Below are positions 8,183 through 16,836 of a stretch of DNA of 64,000 bases, piece after piece; within the stretch, counting starts at the first letter, position 1, and the number at the start of each line of letters is the position of its first letter. Source of the DNA: Clostridium grantii DSM 8605. GTDB taxonomy: Bacteria > Bacillota > Clostridia > Clostridiales > Clostridiaceae. Both the position numbers and the translations under genes were made by a program. Where the stretch lies: NCBI RefSeq assembly GCF_900129965.1, contig NZ_FQXM01000005.1:62001-126000 (forward strand), given 5' to 3'. The notes beneath the pieces are model-generated. The model was given only the letters and a program-made list of their open reading frames with translations. It searched no databases and was not told the DNA's origin.

Positions 8183-11100
8183 GTGAATATTATAAATAAT
8201 AAAATTGTCAGTAAAGATGTGAAATTAGATAAGGAAATAATTCACTTAGGGTTAGATGTAGGGTCAACTACAGTTAAGATAGTAGTTATTAATAAAGAAC
8301 AAGAATTATTATATAGCAGATATGAGAGACATTATTCTGACATAAGAGATACTGTTTCAACACTTATAAAAGACGCATATAAACAATTTGAAGATAGTAA
8401 TATTACCATTATGGTTACGGGTTCTGGAGGGCTTTCTATATCTAAATGGCTAGATGTGCCTTTTATTCAAGAGGTTATTGCTTGTGCTAAAACAATAGAA
8501 GAAATAATACCTAGAACAGATGTTGCAATAGAGCTTGGTGGGGAAGATGCTAAGATAACTTACTTTGAGGGAAGCTCTATTGATCAAAGAATGAATGGTA
8601 TTTGTGCAGGGGGTACAGGAGCTTTTATTGATCAAATGGCATCTTTATTAAAAACTGATGCAATGGGATTAAACGAATTAGCTAAAGATTACAAAGCTAT
8701 TTACCCAATTGCTGCAAGATGTGGAGTTTATGCTAAAACAGATGTACAACCACTTATTAATGATGGTGCACCAAAAGCAGATATTGCAGCATCGATTTTT
8801 CAAGCAGTTGTAAATCAAACCATTGCGGGACTTGCTTGTGGAAAACCTATTAAAGGTAATATTGCATTTATAGGGGGGCCACTTTACTTTTTATCAGAAC
8901 TGAGAAATAGATTTATTGAAACCTTAGAATTATCTGAGGAGGCAGCAATAATTCCAGAAAACTCACAATTATTTGTTGCTTTAGGAGCTGCTATAGAGTC
9001 TGAAGTTAATGATGATATTATTTTTAAAGAATTAGTGCAAAAATCAGAGAGCTTAAAGGATTCTAGTGCAAACGAAGTTGCTAGATTAAATCCATTATTT
9101 GAAGATAAAAAAGCCCTTGAGGCATTCAAGAAAAGACATGATAAAAATGTTGCCAAAGTTGCAGATATTAGTACCTATGAAGGTAATTGCTATTTAGGGA
9201 TAGATGCAGGGTCTACCACAACAAAAGCAGCTCTTATTAATGAATCAGGTGAATTGCTATATGAGTATTATGGAAGTAATAATGGAGAGCCTCTTGAGTT
9301 AGTTATTAAAATTATAAGTGAAATTTATGAAAAACTGCCTGAAAAAGCTGTGATTGTAAAGTCAACTATTACTGGTTATGGAGAATCACTTATTAAAGAA
9401 GCACTTCAAATAGATATTGGAGAGATTGAAACTATTGCACACTATAAAGCGGCAGACTTCTTTTTACCAGGAGTAGATTTTATACTGGATATTGGTGGAC
9501 AAGATATGAAATGTCTACGTATAAAAAATGGCACGGTAGATGATATAATGCTTAATGAATCTTGCTCATCTGGTTGTGGGTCTTTTATAGAAACTTTTGC
9601 AACTTCTCTTAATTATAAAATTGAAGATTTTGCTGAGGCAGCTTCATTATCGGATAAACCAGTAGACCTTGGTTCTAAATGTACAGTTTTTATGAATTCA
9701 CGTGTTAAACAAGCTCAAAAAGAGGGGGCATCTGTAGGAGATATTTCTGCAGGATTATCATACTCAGTTATTAAAAATGCATTACAAAAGGTAATTAAGA
9801 TAAGAGACCCAAAACAAATGGGGGAAAAGATTATTGTTCAAGGGGGAACTTTTTACAATAATGCAGTTCTTAGAGCTTTTGAACATATATCTGAAAGAGA
9901 AGTTATTAGACCTAATATTGCAGGATTAATGGGTGCATTTGGAGCGGCTTTAATCGCAAAAGAAAGATTTGTAGAAGGGGAACAAACTACATTACTTAAA
10001 AAAGAAGAGTTATCAGAATTTGAATTTCAACCTTCCATTAGCCATTGTAAGTTATGTGGAAACAATTGCTTGTTAACCACTACAAAGTTTAATAATGGCA
10101 AACAATTTGTTTCAGGTAATAGATGTGAAAAAGGAGCAGGAAAAGAGATTCCAAATAAAGATATTCCTAATTTGTATGATTACAAGATGGGTAGAATATT
10201 TGCATATAAGCCTTTGAAAGTGAAGGATGCCAAAAGAGGAATTGTGGGAATACCTCGTGTTTTAAATTTATATGAAAACTATCCATATTGGTATACTTTT
10301 TTTACAGAGTTAGGTTTTAGCGTTCAGTTATCTCCAAAATCAAGTAAAAAAATATATGAAGAAGGAATTGAAACAATTCCCTCTGAATCAGTGTGTTATC
10401 CAGCTAAGCTTGTTCATGGACATGTTATTCATTTGATTAAAAAAGGGGTGCCTTTTATTTTCTACCCATGTATTCCCTATGAAGTGAAGGAAAGTAAGCA
10501 GGCAGATAATAATTATAATTGTCCCATTGTAACCTCATATCCTGAAGCTATCAAACATAATGTTAGCATGTTACAAGAGGAAAATGTTAAGTTTATGAAT
10601 CCATTTTTACCAATGGATGATGAAAAAAGATTAGCGGAGAGATTAAATGAAGAGTTTTTGGAATATGGATTTGATATTCCAAGTGAAGAAATAAAAGCTG
10701 CGGCTAAGAAAGCTTGGCAGGAAAAACTGAAAGTTAGAGAAGAAATTGCAAATAAAGGAGAAGAAGTTCTTCAATATCTAGAAGATAATAATAAAAAAGG
10801 AATTGTGCTAGCGGGAAGACCTTATCATATAGATGAGGAAATTAATCATGGCTTAACAAATATTATTACTAATTTAGGTATGGCAGTTTTAACAGAGGAC
10901 TCTATTTTCCATTTAAATGAAACAAACCGTAAACTAAGGGTTCTTGATCAATGGAGTTATCATAGTAGAATGTATTCAGCAGCAGAGGTTGTGGGAAATA
11001 ATCCAAGATTAGAGCTTATTCAATTAACATCTTTTGGATGTGGGGTTGATGCAGTGACAAGTGATCAAGTTGGTGAAATATTAGAAAGCTATGGAAAGAT

Positions 11101-12490
11101 TTTCAGTCTTATTAAAATTGATGAAGGAAATAATCTTGGTGCTATTAAGATTAGAATACGTTCCTTAAAAGCTGCTATGGATGAACGTGAAAGAAAAAAT
11201 GTAATTCCAGAAAAGGTTCATATTAATACAAATAAATCAGTGTTTACAAAAGAAAGTAAAAAGAAACATACAATTTTAGCTCCTAATATGTCACCTATCC
11301 ACTTTGATTTAATAAAAACTGTATTTGAAAGTGAAGGATATAATATCGTTATATTGCCAGGGGTGGACCCAGGGGCTGTGGATGAAGGGTTGAAATATGT
11401 AAATAATGATTCTTGTTATCCTTCTATATTAACAGTTGGACAAATTATGAAAGCTCTTAAATCAGGAGAATATGATTTAGATAATACCACTGTGTTTATG
11501 ACTCAAACTGGTGGGGGATGTAGAGCATCTAATTATGTTGGTTTAATAAGAAAAGCCTTAAGAGATACTAATATGGAGCAAATCCCTGTGGTTTCTATTA
11601 ATGCATATGGTATTGAAGAAAATCCAGGATTTAATCTTCGAAGATCAATTCTTAATAAAGCTGTAATGGCAATAGTATATGGGGATATTTTCCTTCGTGT
11701 TACGCAAGCTACAAGACCTTATGAAAAAGTAAAAGGCTCTACAGAAGAGTTGCATAACAAATGGAAAGAGATTGCAATAAATAATATTCAAAATGGAAAT
11801 GTTATTGTATATAGAAATAATGTGAAAAAAATTATTGAGGAATTTGATGCTTTAGAAAGAATAGACATTCTTAAACCTAAAGTGGGTATTGTTGGAGAAA
11901 TATTAATTAAATATCATCCAACAGGGAATAATCAAATAGTTAAAGTACTAGAAGAAGAGGGTGCTGAAGTAAGTGTGCCAGATTTATTGGACTTTTTCCT
12001 TTATTCAGCTTTTACAGCAAAATTCAAATATGAAAAGTTAAATGGTAGTAAAAAAGCTTGGAACCATGCTAATATGTTTATTAAAATATGTGAAATATAC
12101 AGAAAATCTGCAAGAAAAGCTTTTGAAAATAGCGTAAATTTTACTGCACCAACAAGTATACAGAAAAAAGCAGAGCATGCTGAAGAACTAATTTCTCTTG
12201 GAAATCAAACAGGAGAAGGCTGGTTTTTAACAGGGGAAATGGTAGAATTAGTGAAGCATGGATTTGAAAATGTGGTTTGTGTACAACCATTTGGATGTTT
12301 ACCAAATCATGTTATTGGTAAAGCAATGATTAAACCAATTAAAGAAAAGCATCCAAGAGCCAATATTGTTGCTATTGACTATGACCCAGGGGCTAGTGAA
12401 GTTAACCAATTAAACAGGTTGAAGTTAATGCTATCTGTAGCCAATAAAAACATGAAAACAGTAGAAAATATAAAGAAATCAGTAGTATAA
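8183..12490 (+). CDS. Acyl-CoA dehydratase activase-related protein (BcrAD/BadFG/HgdC ATPase x2 + DUF2229)
   Basis: This 1435-residue protein has two activator-type ATPase domains. The first, from about residue 24, starts LGLDVGSTT; the second, from about 339, starts LGIDAGSTTTK. Each repeats the HgdC-like pattern of two cluster cysteines (NGICAGG and AARCGVY; NESCSSG and GSKCTVF). A cysteine motif CKLCGNNC follows near 622, then the DUF2229 region from about 686 (GIPRVLNLYENYPYW). HgdC activators use ATP to inject a high-potential electron into 2-hydroxyacyl-CoA or benzoyl-CoA-type enzymes. The large fused form is common in Clostridia but its partner is unknown. No dehydratase subunits lie nearby. 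The GTG start follows GGGAGG. The gene appears monocistronic, with a consensus promoter and its own terminator. Confidence 0.85.
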   Translation: MNIINNKIVSKDVKLDKEIIHLGLDVGSTTVKIVVINKEQELLYSRYERHYSDIRDTVSTLIKDAYKQFEDSNITIMVTGSGGLSISKWLDVPFIQEVIACAKTIEEIIPRTDVAIELGGEDAKITYFEGSSIDQRMNGICAGGTGAFIDQMASLLKTDAMGLNELAKDYKAIYPIAARCGVYAKTDVQPLINDGAPKADIAASIFQAVVNQTIAGLACGKPIKGNIAFIGGPLYFLSELRNRFIETLELSEEAAIIPENSQLFVALGAAIESEVNDDIIFKELVQKSESLKDSSANEVARLNPLFEDKKALEAFKKRHDKNVAKVADISTYEGNCYLGIDAGSTTTKAALINESGELLYEYYGSNNGEPLELVIKIISEIYEKLPEKAVIVKSTITGYGESLIKEALQIDIGEIETIAHYKAADFFLPGVDFILDIGGQDMKCLRIKNGTVDDIMLNESCSSGCGSFIETFATSLNYKIEDFAEAASLSDKPVDLGSKCTVFMNSRVKQAQKEGASVGDISAGLSYSVIKNALQKVIKIRDPKQMGEKIIVQGGTFYNNAVLRAFEHISEREVIRPNIAGLMGAFGAALIAKERFVEGEQTTLLKKEELSEFEFQPSISHCKLCGNNCLLTTTKFNNGKQFVSGNRCEKGAGKEIPNKDIPNLYDYKMGRIFAYKPLKVKDAKRGIVGIPRVLNLYENYPYWYTFFTELGFSVQLSPKSSKKIYEEGIETIPSESVCYPAKLVHGHVIHLIKKGVPFIFYPCIPYEVKESKQADNNYNCPIVTSYPEAIKHNVSMLQEENVKFMNPFLPMDDEKRLAERLNEEFLEYGFDIPSEEIKAAAKKAWQEKLKVREEIANKGEEVLQYLEDNNKKGIVLAGRPYHIDEEINHGLTNIITNLGMAVLTEDSIFHLNETNRKLRVLDQWSYHSRMYSAAEVVGNNPRLELIQLTSFGCGVDAVTSDQVGEILESYGKIFSLIKIDEGNNLGAIKIRIRSLKAAMDERERKNVIPEKVHINTNKSVFTKESKKKHTILAPNMSPIHFDLIKTVFESEGYNIVILPGVDPGAVDEGLKYVNNDSCYPSILTVGQIMKALKSGEYDLDNTTVFMTQTGGGCRASNYVGLIRKALRDTNMEQIPVVSINAYGIEENPGFNLRRSILNKAVMAIVYGDIFLRVTQATRPYEKVKGSTEELHNKWKEIAINNIQNGNVIVYRNNVKKIIEEFDALERIDILKPKVGIVGEILIKYHPTGNNQIVKVLEEEGAEVSVPDLLDFFLYSAFTAKFKYEKLNGSKKAWNHANMFIKICEIYRKSARKAFENSVNFTAPTSIQKKAEHAEELISLGNQTGEGWFLTGEMVELVKHGFENVVCVQPFGCLPNHVIGKAMIKPIKEKHPRANIVAIDYDPGASEVNQLNRLKLMLSVANKNMKTVENIKKSVV

Positions 12491-12527
12491 AGTAAGTCGA
12501 AAAATTAAATAAGCTTGAAATAAATTT

Positions 12528-12566
12528 AAAAGCCAATCTTTCGTATATTCGAAGAATTGGCTTTTA
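12528..12566. terminator. Bidirectional terminator between activase and pseudopilin genes
   Basis: AAAAGCCAAT pairs with ATTGGCTTTT, and an imperfect inner stem lies around TATAT. T-rich on the + side and A-rich on the other, it serves two convergent genes. Confidence 0.8.
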
Positions 12567-12579
12567 TAATCTTTACTTT

Positions 12580-13557
12580 TTACTCTACTTTTAATGAATT
12601 GAATTGAGTACCGTCCCCCCAAGTTCTAAAACCTGTATAATTTGAAGTTCCTGAATCCGCAGTTATTGTACTTTGGTAATCCCAATCAAACTTATATTCG
12701 CCATCGATATATACTTTCAGATTCTTATTAGTATTCCCGCTATTTGTATTAGTGACTTTTAATTCAATATCATGTGAGTCGGTCCACCAAGGATCTGAAC
12801 TAGCGGGAAGTCCCTCAGAATATCTAAAGGGTATAGCACTTTCATTAACAGTAACATTGCTATTAACTGTTCTTTTTCTTATAATTAATTCCCCGCCGGA
12901 ATAACCTCTATCGAATTGAAAAATATATCCTGAATCTGTTTTACCGCCATCTGTTGTTGTAGTATCAAAAAAAACACCATATCCCCCAGCTGTGTTATTA
13001 CCCTCTAAACTTGCTGTTAGGCTAATATTATATTCAGATTTTGGTATTTCTTTAAAAATTGTTCCATAACTACTTCTTATGGAAGTTCCATTAAATACTT
13101 TCCAATTTGATAAATTTGAGGATAAAAATCCGTTGGCAGCTAAGTCTTGGGCATCCTTATTTGAAAAATCATAATCAATAACATATGCTTTATCATCATA
13201 TATTACTACGTCATTTTCGTGATTTTTGCAGTGAATACTAAAGCCATAATCACTTTTCTTTATTGTATAATCATGTGTATCATCAGTTTCAGGACAATTA
13301 GGAATTTCATTAAAATAAAGGTTGTCCTTATTGTCTATAATATCTTGTAGCAATTGCTCTTCATCTTCATAATTATTTTGAGAAATTTGCAAATAATACA
13401 TTTTTAGAAGGCTAACTCTATTATCTAAACATACTTCATATTTTGCATTATCTTGATATGAGCTATACTTAGGAATTGCTACAGCAGACAGTATTCCAAG
13501 TATAGCAATAACAATAATAAGCTCTATAAGTGTAAAACCGGATTTAACATTTTTCAT
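12580..13557 (-). CDS. Orphan type IV pseudopilin with C-terminal lectin-like domain
   Basis: The 325-residue protein begins with a class III prepilin leader: a short basic stretch, cleavage site SG|FTLIEL with Glu at mature position 5, then a hydrophobic helix ending AVAIPKYSSYQ. Residues about 35-125 are an extended pilin head with three cysteines. From about 150 to the end, the Gly/Thr/Trp-rich beta-type sequence (VFNGTSIRSSYG, SGYIFQFDRGYSG, LKVYIDGEYKFDWDY) resembles a LamG/concanavalin-like or family-16-type module. It would be displayed at the tip or side of a pseudopilus. No prepilin peptidase, ATPase or platform gene is in the window, so assembly must use genes elsewhere. AAGGGATG lies about 8 nt before the ATG. 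The pilin part is certain; the tail fold is inferred. Confidence 0.8.
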   Translation of the reverse strand: MKNVKSGFTLIELIIVIAILGILSAVAIPKYSSYQDNAKYEVCLDNRVSLLKMYYLQISQNNYEDEEQLLQDIIDNKDNLYFNEIPNCPETDDTHDYTIKKSDYGFSIHCKNHENDVVIYDDKAYVIDYDFSNKDAQDLAANGFLSSNLSNWKVFNGTSIRSSYGTIFKEIPKSEYNISLTASLEGNNTAGGYGVFFDTTTTDGGKTDSGYIFQFDRGYSGGELIIRKRTVNSNVTVNESAIPFRYSEGLPASSDPWWTDSHDIELKVTNTNSGNTNKNLKVYIDGEYKFDWDYQSTITADSGTSNYTGFRTWGDGTQFNSLKVE

Positions 13558-13660
13558 ATAAACACATCCCTTGAAAATAATACTATAATATATATAATAA
13601 TATATATTATACCATTAAATAGGACGCTTTTGAATTAAAAAGAGTAGTTATCACTTATAT

Positions 13661-13712
13661 TTTACTGTAACTTTACTGTAACTTTAATGTAACTATTTAA
13701 TTATTTTATAAT
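13661..13712 (+). promoter_or_regulatory. Three tandem 11-bp boxes and -10 upstream of first lipoprotein gene
   Basis: TTTACTGTAAC (13661-13671), TTTACTGTAAC (13672-13682) and TTTAATGTAAC (13683-13693) abut without gaps, followed 13 nt later by TATAAT (13707-13712). Head-to-tail 11-bp repeats replacing a -35 element are typical sites of OmpR/PhoB-family regulators. One such regulator is encoded at 16153-16824. Confidence 0.75.
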
Positions 13713-13751
13713 GGTATACTTAATTTACAATGAATTTAATGGAGGATAAAA

Positions 13752-15014
13752 ATGACAAAAGAAAAGAACGTAGTACTTATTTTAATTATATCTACAATAG
13801 TATTGTTTTTTGCATCATGTTCAAGCAATAATGAAATAAAGGTGAATAATTCTAAAGAAAATTTAAATACTGAAACTACTACCGAAACTACTACCGAAAC
13901 TGATGAATCAAATGCAGATAAATCAGAAGGATTAGAGGATACTAGTGACACTGTAGCTACAAAAGACTCTACTAATAATGCAGGGGTAATCCTTGGATTT
14001 TCAAAACCAGAAGGACTTAGAGACTATTCTTCTGAATATAAAACTATATGGATTTCTAAAATAGATGGTGAGGTTTCACATAAGATTAAAAGTGATGTAA
14101 TAATAGCTCCTCATGGAAATGATTTTTATCAAATGAAAAATATAGATTTTTCCATGTCGAAATTAGGAGACTGGGCTGAAAAAAATCAAACTGATTACTC
14201 AATAAGTTCCTACGAATATAAGCTTACATATAATACTATAGGGGCAGCTAAGATAGGTGAAATAATAGCTCCTCAATATACGGAAGAATTCATGCAAAAA
14301 CAAATTCCAAAGCTTGATTGGCCAATACAAGAAGTTAATGAAAAAGTAATTTATGTGGGTAATGAATATGTTACTATTCTAGGTGATAAGTTTGAAACAG
14401 GTGGAGGAACCTATAGAAGCGGTTATTATTATACAAAAATCCATAAAATTTCTGATTTTAACAAAAAAAGTAATGAATTAAAATTGTTTGACTTACTAAA
14501 AATTAAAGATACAAAGGAATATGCTGAATACAATGAGAAGTATAACAAGGTTTTAAAAGATGAAAAAGTTAATAATGAAACTTTTTATAAAGAAACTCAA
14601 AAGATGGATTGGGATAACATTGTACTTGGTAGAGAAAATGGAGTTTGGGTAGCCCAAGTACCTGTAGTAGTTGAAACAGGACATTATGGCAATGGTAGTA
14701 ACTTTATTTATCCAACGGAATATTTAACTATTAATACTGAATTGCCTTCAGATTTAGTATTAAATAATAGTTTGAGTTTAAAGTGGAGTGAAATTATAAA
14801 GGTATTACCAGATGCAATAGATGCTGTAAGTTCAAATGAAAGTGAGCTTTTGATTATACTTACAAAGGATAAAGTTCTTGTTTATAAAGATAACAATAGG
14901 GATTTATCCAAACCTGATTTATCCATAGATAATGATGGTTATGATAAAATTATATCTGAACAGTGGTCATACGGGAAATATGTTGATAGCTGGGATAGAG
15001 TAATTAATAAATAA
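13752..15014 (+). CDS. Lipoprotein of unknown function
   Basis: The 420-residue protein has a lipoprotein signal with lipobox FFASC; Cys23 becomes the lipidated N-terminus on the outer face of the membrane. Residues about 25-75 are a low-complexity Thr/Glu/Asp/Ser linker (TETTTETTTETDES). The remaining 340 residues are probably mixed alpha/beta, with no motif I recognise. The DNA encoding TETTTETTTET contains short direct repeats. The promoter has three 11-bp tandem boxes. A terminator separates this gene from the next lipoprotein, but both share the box type, suggesting one regulon. Possible roles are envelope sensing or a ligand-binding surface protein; none is supported directly. Confidence 0.75.
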   Translation: MTKEKNVVLILIISTIVLFFASCSSNNEIKVNNSKENLNTETTTETTTETDESNADKSEGLEDTSDTVATKDSTNNAGVILGFSKPEGLRDYSSEYKTIWISKIDGEVSHKIKSDVIIAPHGNDFYQMKNIDFSMSKLGDWAEKNQTDYSISSYEYKLTYNTIGAAKIGEIIAPQYTEEFMQKQIPKLDWPIQEVNEKVIYVGNEYVTILGDKFETGGGTYRSGYYYTKIHKISDFNKKSNELKLFDLLKIKDTKEYAEYNEKYNKVLKDEKVNNETFYKETQKMDWDNIVLGRENGVWVAQVPVVVETGHYGNGSNFIYPTEYLTINTELPSDLVLNNSLSLKWSEIIKVLPDAIDAVSSNESELLIILTKDKVLVYKDNNRDLSKPDLSIDNDGYDKIISEQWSYGKYVDSWDRVINK

Positions 15015-15107
15015 TGCAATAAAATGGTTTTTATATAATAGATGTAAACTCTGTTTCTAATGCGTCTGAAGATAATACTGAACGTTTTTCTTTTGATTTA
15101 ATCAAGA

Positions 15108-15149
15108 GTAGCTAAATTTGTATTTACACAAATTTAGCTACCTTTTATT
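15108..15149 (+). terminator. Intrinsic terminator after first lipoprotein gene
   Basis: A perfect 14-bp stem GTAGCTAAATTTGT / ACAAATTTAGCTAC (15108-15121 and 15128-15141) with a 6-nt loop is followed by CTTTTATTG. Confidence 0.85.
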
Positions 15150-15182
15150 GTTTTATGCCTATAAAAAATAAAGAAAAATTCA

Positions 15183-15214
15183 GTTACAATTGTGTTACAA
15201 TCAATTGATATAAT
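15183..15214 (+). promoter_or_regulatory. Two 11-bp direct repeats and -10 upstream of the lipoprotein/two-component operon
   Basis: GTTACAATTGT (15183-15193) and GTTACAATCAA (15194-15204) are in phase at 11 bp, just before TATAAT (15209-15214). The GTTACA core is the reverse complement of the TGTAAC core at 13661-13693, so the same factor may bind both in opposite orientation. Confidence 0.6.
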
Positions 15215-15265
15215 TAAAGAGTAGTAAAAATAAATTAAGCTTAAATGCTTGAAAGGAATAAAATT

Positions 15266-16102
15266 ATGAAAAAAATAGGATTAATAGTAGCAGTATGTAT
15301 GTCAATAAGCTTGTTAGCAGGATGTGCAAACAATAGTAAAGAGAATACTAGTGAAGTAAAGGAAGAGACAATAGTTGAAGAAGTAAACAAAACAGAAAAT
15401 GATGTGTCAAAAGTAGAAAGTGATGATAAAAAAGAAGAAACAGTAGATTCTGAAAAATCAGAGGATGAAAATAAGCAAACAGAGGAAAATACAAAGTCAG
15501 ATACAACCAAAGATGCTAATAAAGAGCAGGTAACTAAAAGCGTTAAATTAACAGGAGTAGCAAATGTTAATGAAGGTAAAGATGGCAATTTGACAGTAGA
15601 TTATATTATAACAGGTACAGATGGAAAAACAACATACAAATTCACTGAAAAACCTTTATTTGATAAAGGGTGGTATGAAATGTATAAAGGCAATGGTGGC
15701 CAATTATTTGAATTTGCAGATTTTAATTTTGATGGTAACATGGATATTAAAACTCAGCAGTATGGGGCTATGGTAAATCAATATTATAATATTAGAATTT
15801 GGAATGAAAGTACTAAAGAATTTGAATTGAATCAAGACTTTATGGGCATATCAAATCCTTCTATTAATGCAGAGAAAAAACAAATTTTTGGAGTTAATTA
15901 TGATAGAGGTCTTGGTAACTATACTTTATACACTGTAAAAGATAACAAACTTACTGTTTTAGCAGAGATTAAAGCTGAAATTAAAGATGATGGTACATTT
16001 GGATATACTCAAGTTATAGGTACTGGTAAAGCAACACCCATTAAAAGTGTTTCAGATTTAGATTCTATCTGGAAAGAATACAATATTGAGATTGTCAAAT
16101 AG
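15266..16102 (+). CDS. Lipoprotein with acidic linker and XAC2610-like/FG-GAP-like domain
   Basis: The 278-residue protein has a lipoprotein signal with lipobox LLAGC (Cys20). Residues about 22-95 form a Glu/Lys/Ser/Thr-rich flexible linker. The globular part starts SVKLTGVANVNEGKDG and contains FADFNFDGNMDI, a calcium-loop-like DxNxDGxxD motif seen in XAC2610-type and FG-GAP-like domains, then GISNPSINAEKKQI. The role is unknown; extracytoplasmic ligand or calcium binding is plausible. ATG 15266 is preferred, 8 nt after GAAAGGA; the ATG at 15245 has no site. Only 50 nt without a terminator separate it from the response regulator, so it heads a four-gene operon with that system. Confidence 0.75.
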   Translation: MKKIGLIVAVCMSISLLAGCANNSKENTSEVKEETIVEEVNKTENDVSKVESDDKKEETVDSEKSEDENKQTEENTKSDTTKDANKEQVTKSVKLTGVANVNEGKDGNLTVDYIITGTDGKTTYKFTEKPLFDKGWYEMYKGNGGQLFEFADFNFDGNMDIKTQQYGAMVNQYYNIRIWNESTKEFELNQDFMGISNPSINAEKKQIFGVNYDRGLGNYTLYTVKDNKLTVLAEIKAEIKDDGTFGYTQVIGTGKATPIKSVSDLDSIWKEYNIEIVK

Positions 16103-16152
16103 TTAAACTGAGATACCTAAAATCACCATGGCAAAGTTGATCTGGAGGAATT

Positions 16153-16824
16153 ATGGCAAAAATACTAATTGTTGAAGATGAGAAACCAATTTCTAATTTA
16201 ATAAGAATGTTTCTTACCAAAGAAGGACATGAATGTGATTGTGCTTTTGATGGCATGAAAGCTTGTGATTTAATTGAAACACATAATTACGATTTGATTC
16301 TTTTAGACATTATGTTACCCTATGTAGATGGTTTTGAAGTTATGGAATATGCCAAATCAATAAAAATAAGCGTTATTTTTCTTACAGCAATGGATACAAC
16401 GAATAATAAGGTTAAAGGATTAAGAATGGGGGCAGAGGATTACATCACAAAACCCTTTGAAATGGCAGAACTTATTGCAAGAGTAGATAATGTATTGAGG
16501 AGAAGTAATAGTACTAATAGGATTTATAACATCCACAATCTTAAAATTGATTTTAATAAAAGGCTTATTGAAAGAGAAGAAGAGACAATTGTATTAACAG
16601 AATTGGAATTTGATTTGCTTGAATATTTTATTAAAAATATAGATAAACCCTTAACTCGTGAACAGATTTATGAAAATGTTTGGGGTGGGGAATATGATGT
16701 GGAGAGTAGAACAATTGATATGAGTTTGAGAAGATTAAAGAAAAAGCTTTATTGGGACAAAGAAATAGTTAGTGTTTATAAGGTGGGATATAGATTGCTG
16801 AGTTCTATACAAAAGATTTTATAG
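16153..16824 (+). CDS. OmpR-family response regulator
   Basis: The 223-residue protein has a receiver domain (1-115) with acidic pair Glu8/Asp9, phosphoacceptor Asp52 (LLDIMLP), Thr in FLTAMD and Lys in TKPFE. A winged-helix output domain follows (about 130-220), with LTELEFDLLEYF and SRTIDMSLRRLKKKL. It is co-transcribed with the histidine kinase 12 nt downstream. The 11-bp direct repeats at 13661-13693 and 15183-15204 are its most likely sites, which would make the operon self-regulated; this is inference from site type and position. GGAGG precedes the ATG. Confidence 0.95.
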   Translation: MAKILIVEDEKPISNLIRMFLTKEGHECDCAFDGMKACDLIETHNYDLILLDIMLPYVDGFEVMEYAKSIKISVIFLTAMDTTNNKVKGLRMGAEDYITKPFEMAELIARVDNVLRRSNSTNRIYNIHNLKIDFNKRLIEREEETIVLTELEFDLLEYFIKNIDKPLTREQIYENVWGGEYDVESRTIDMSLRRLKKKLYWDKEIVSVYKVGYRLLSSIQKIL

Positions 16825-16836
16825 GAAGAAGGGCTT

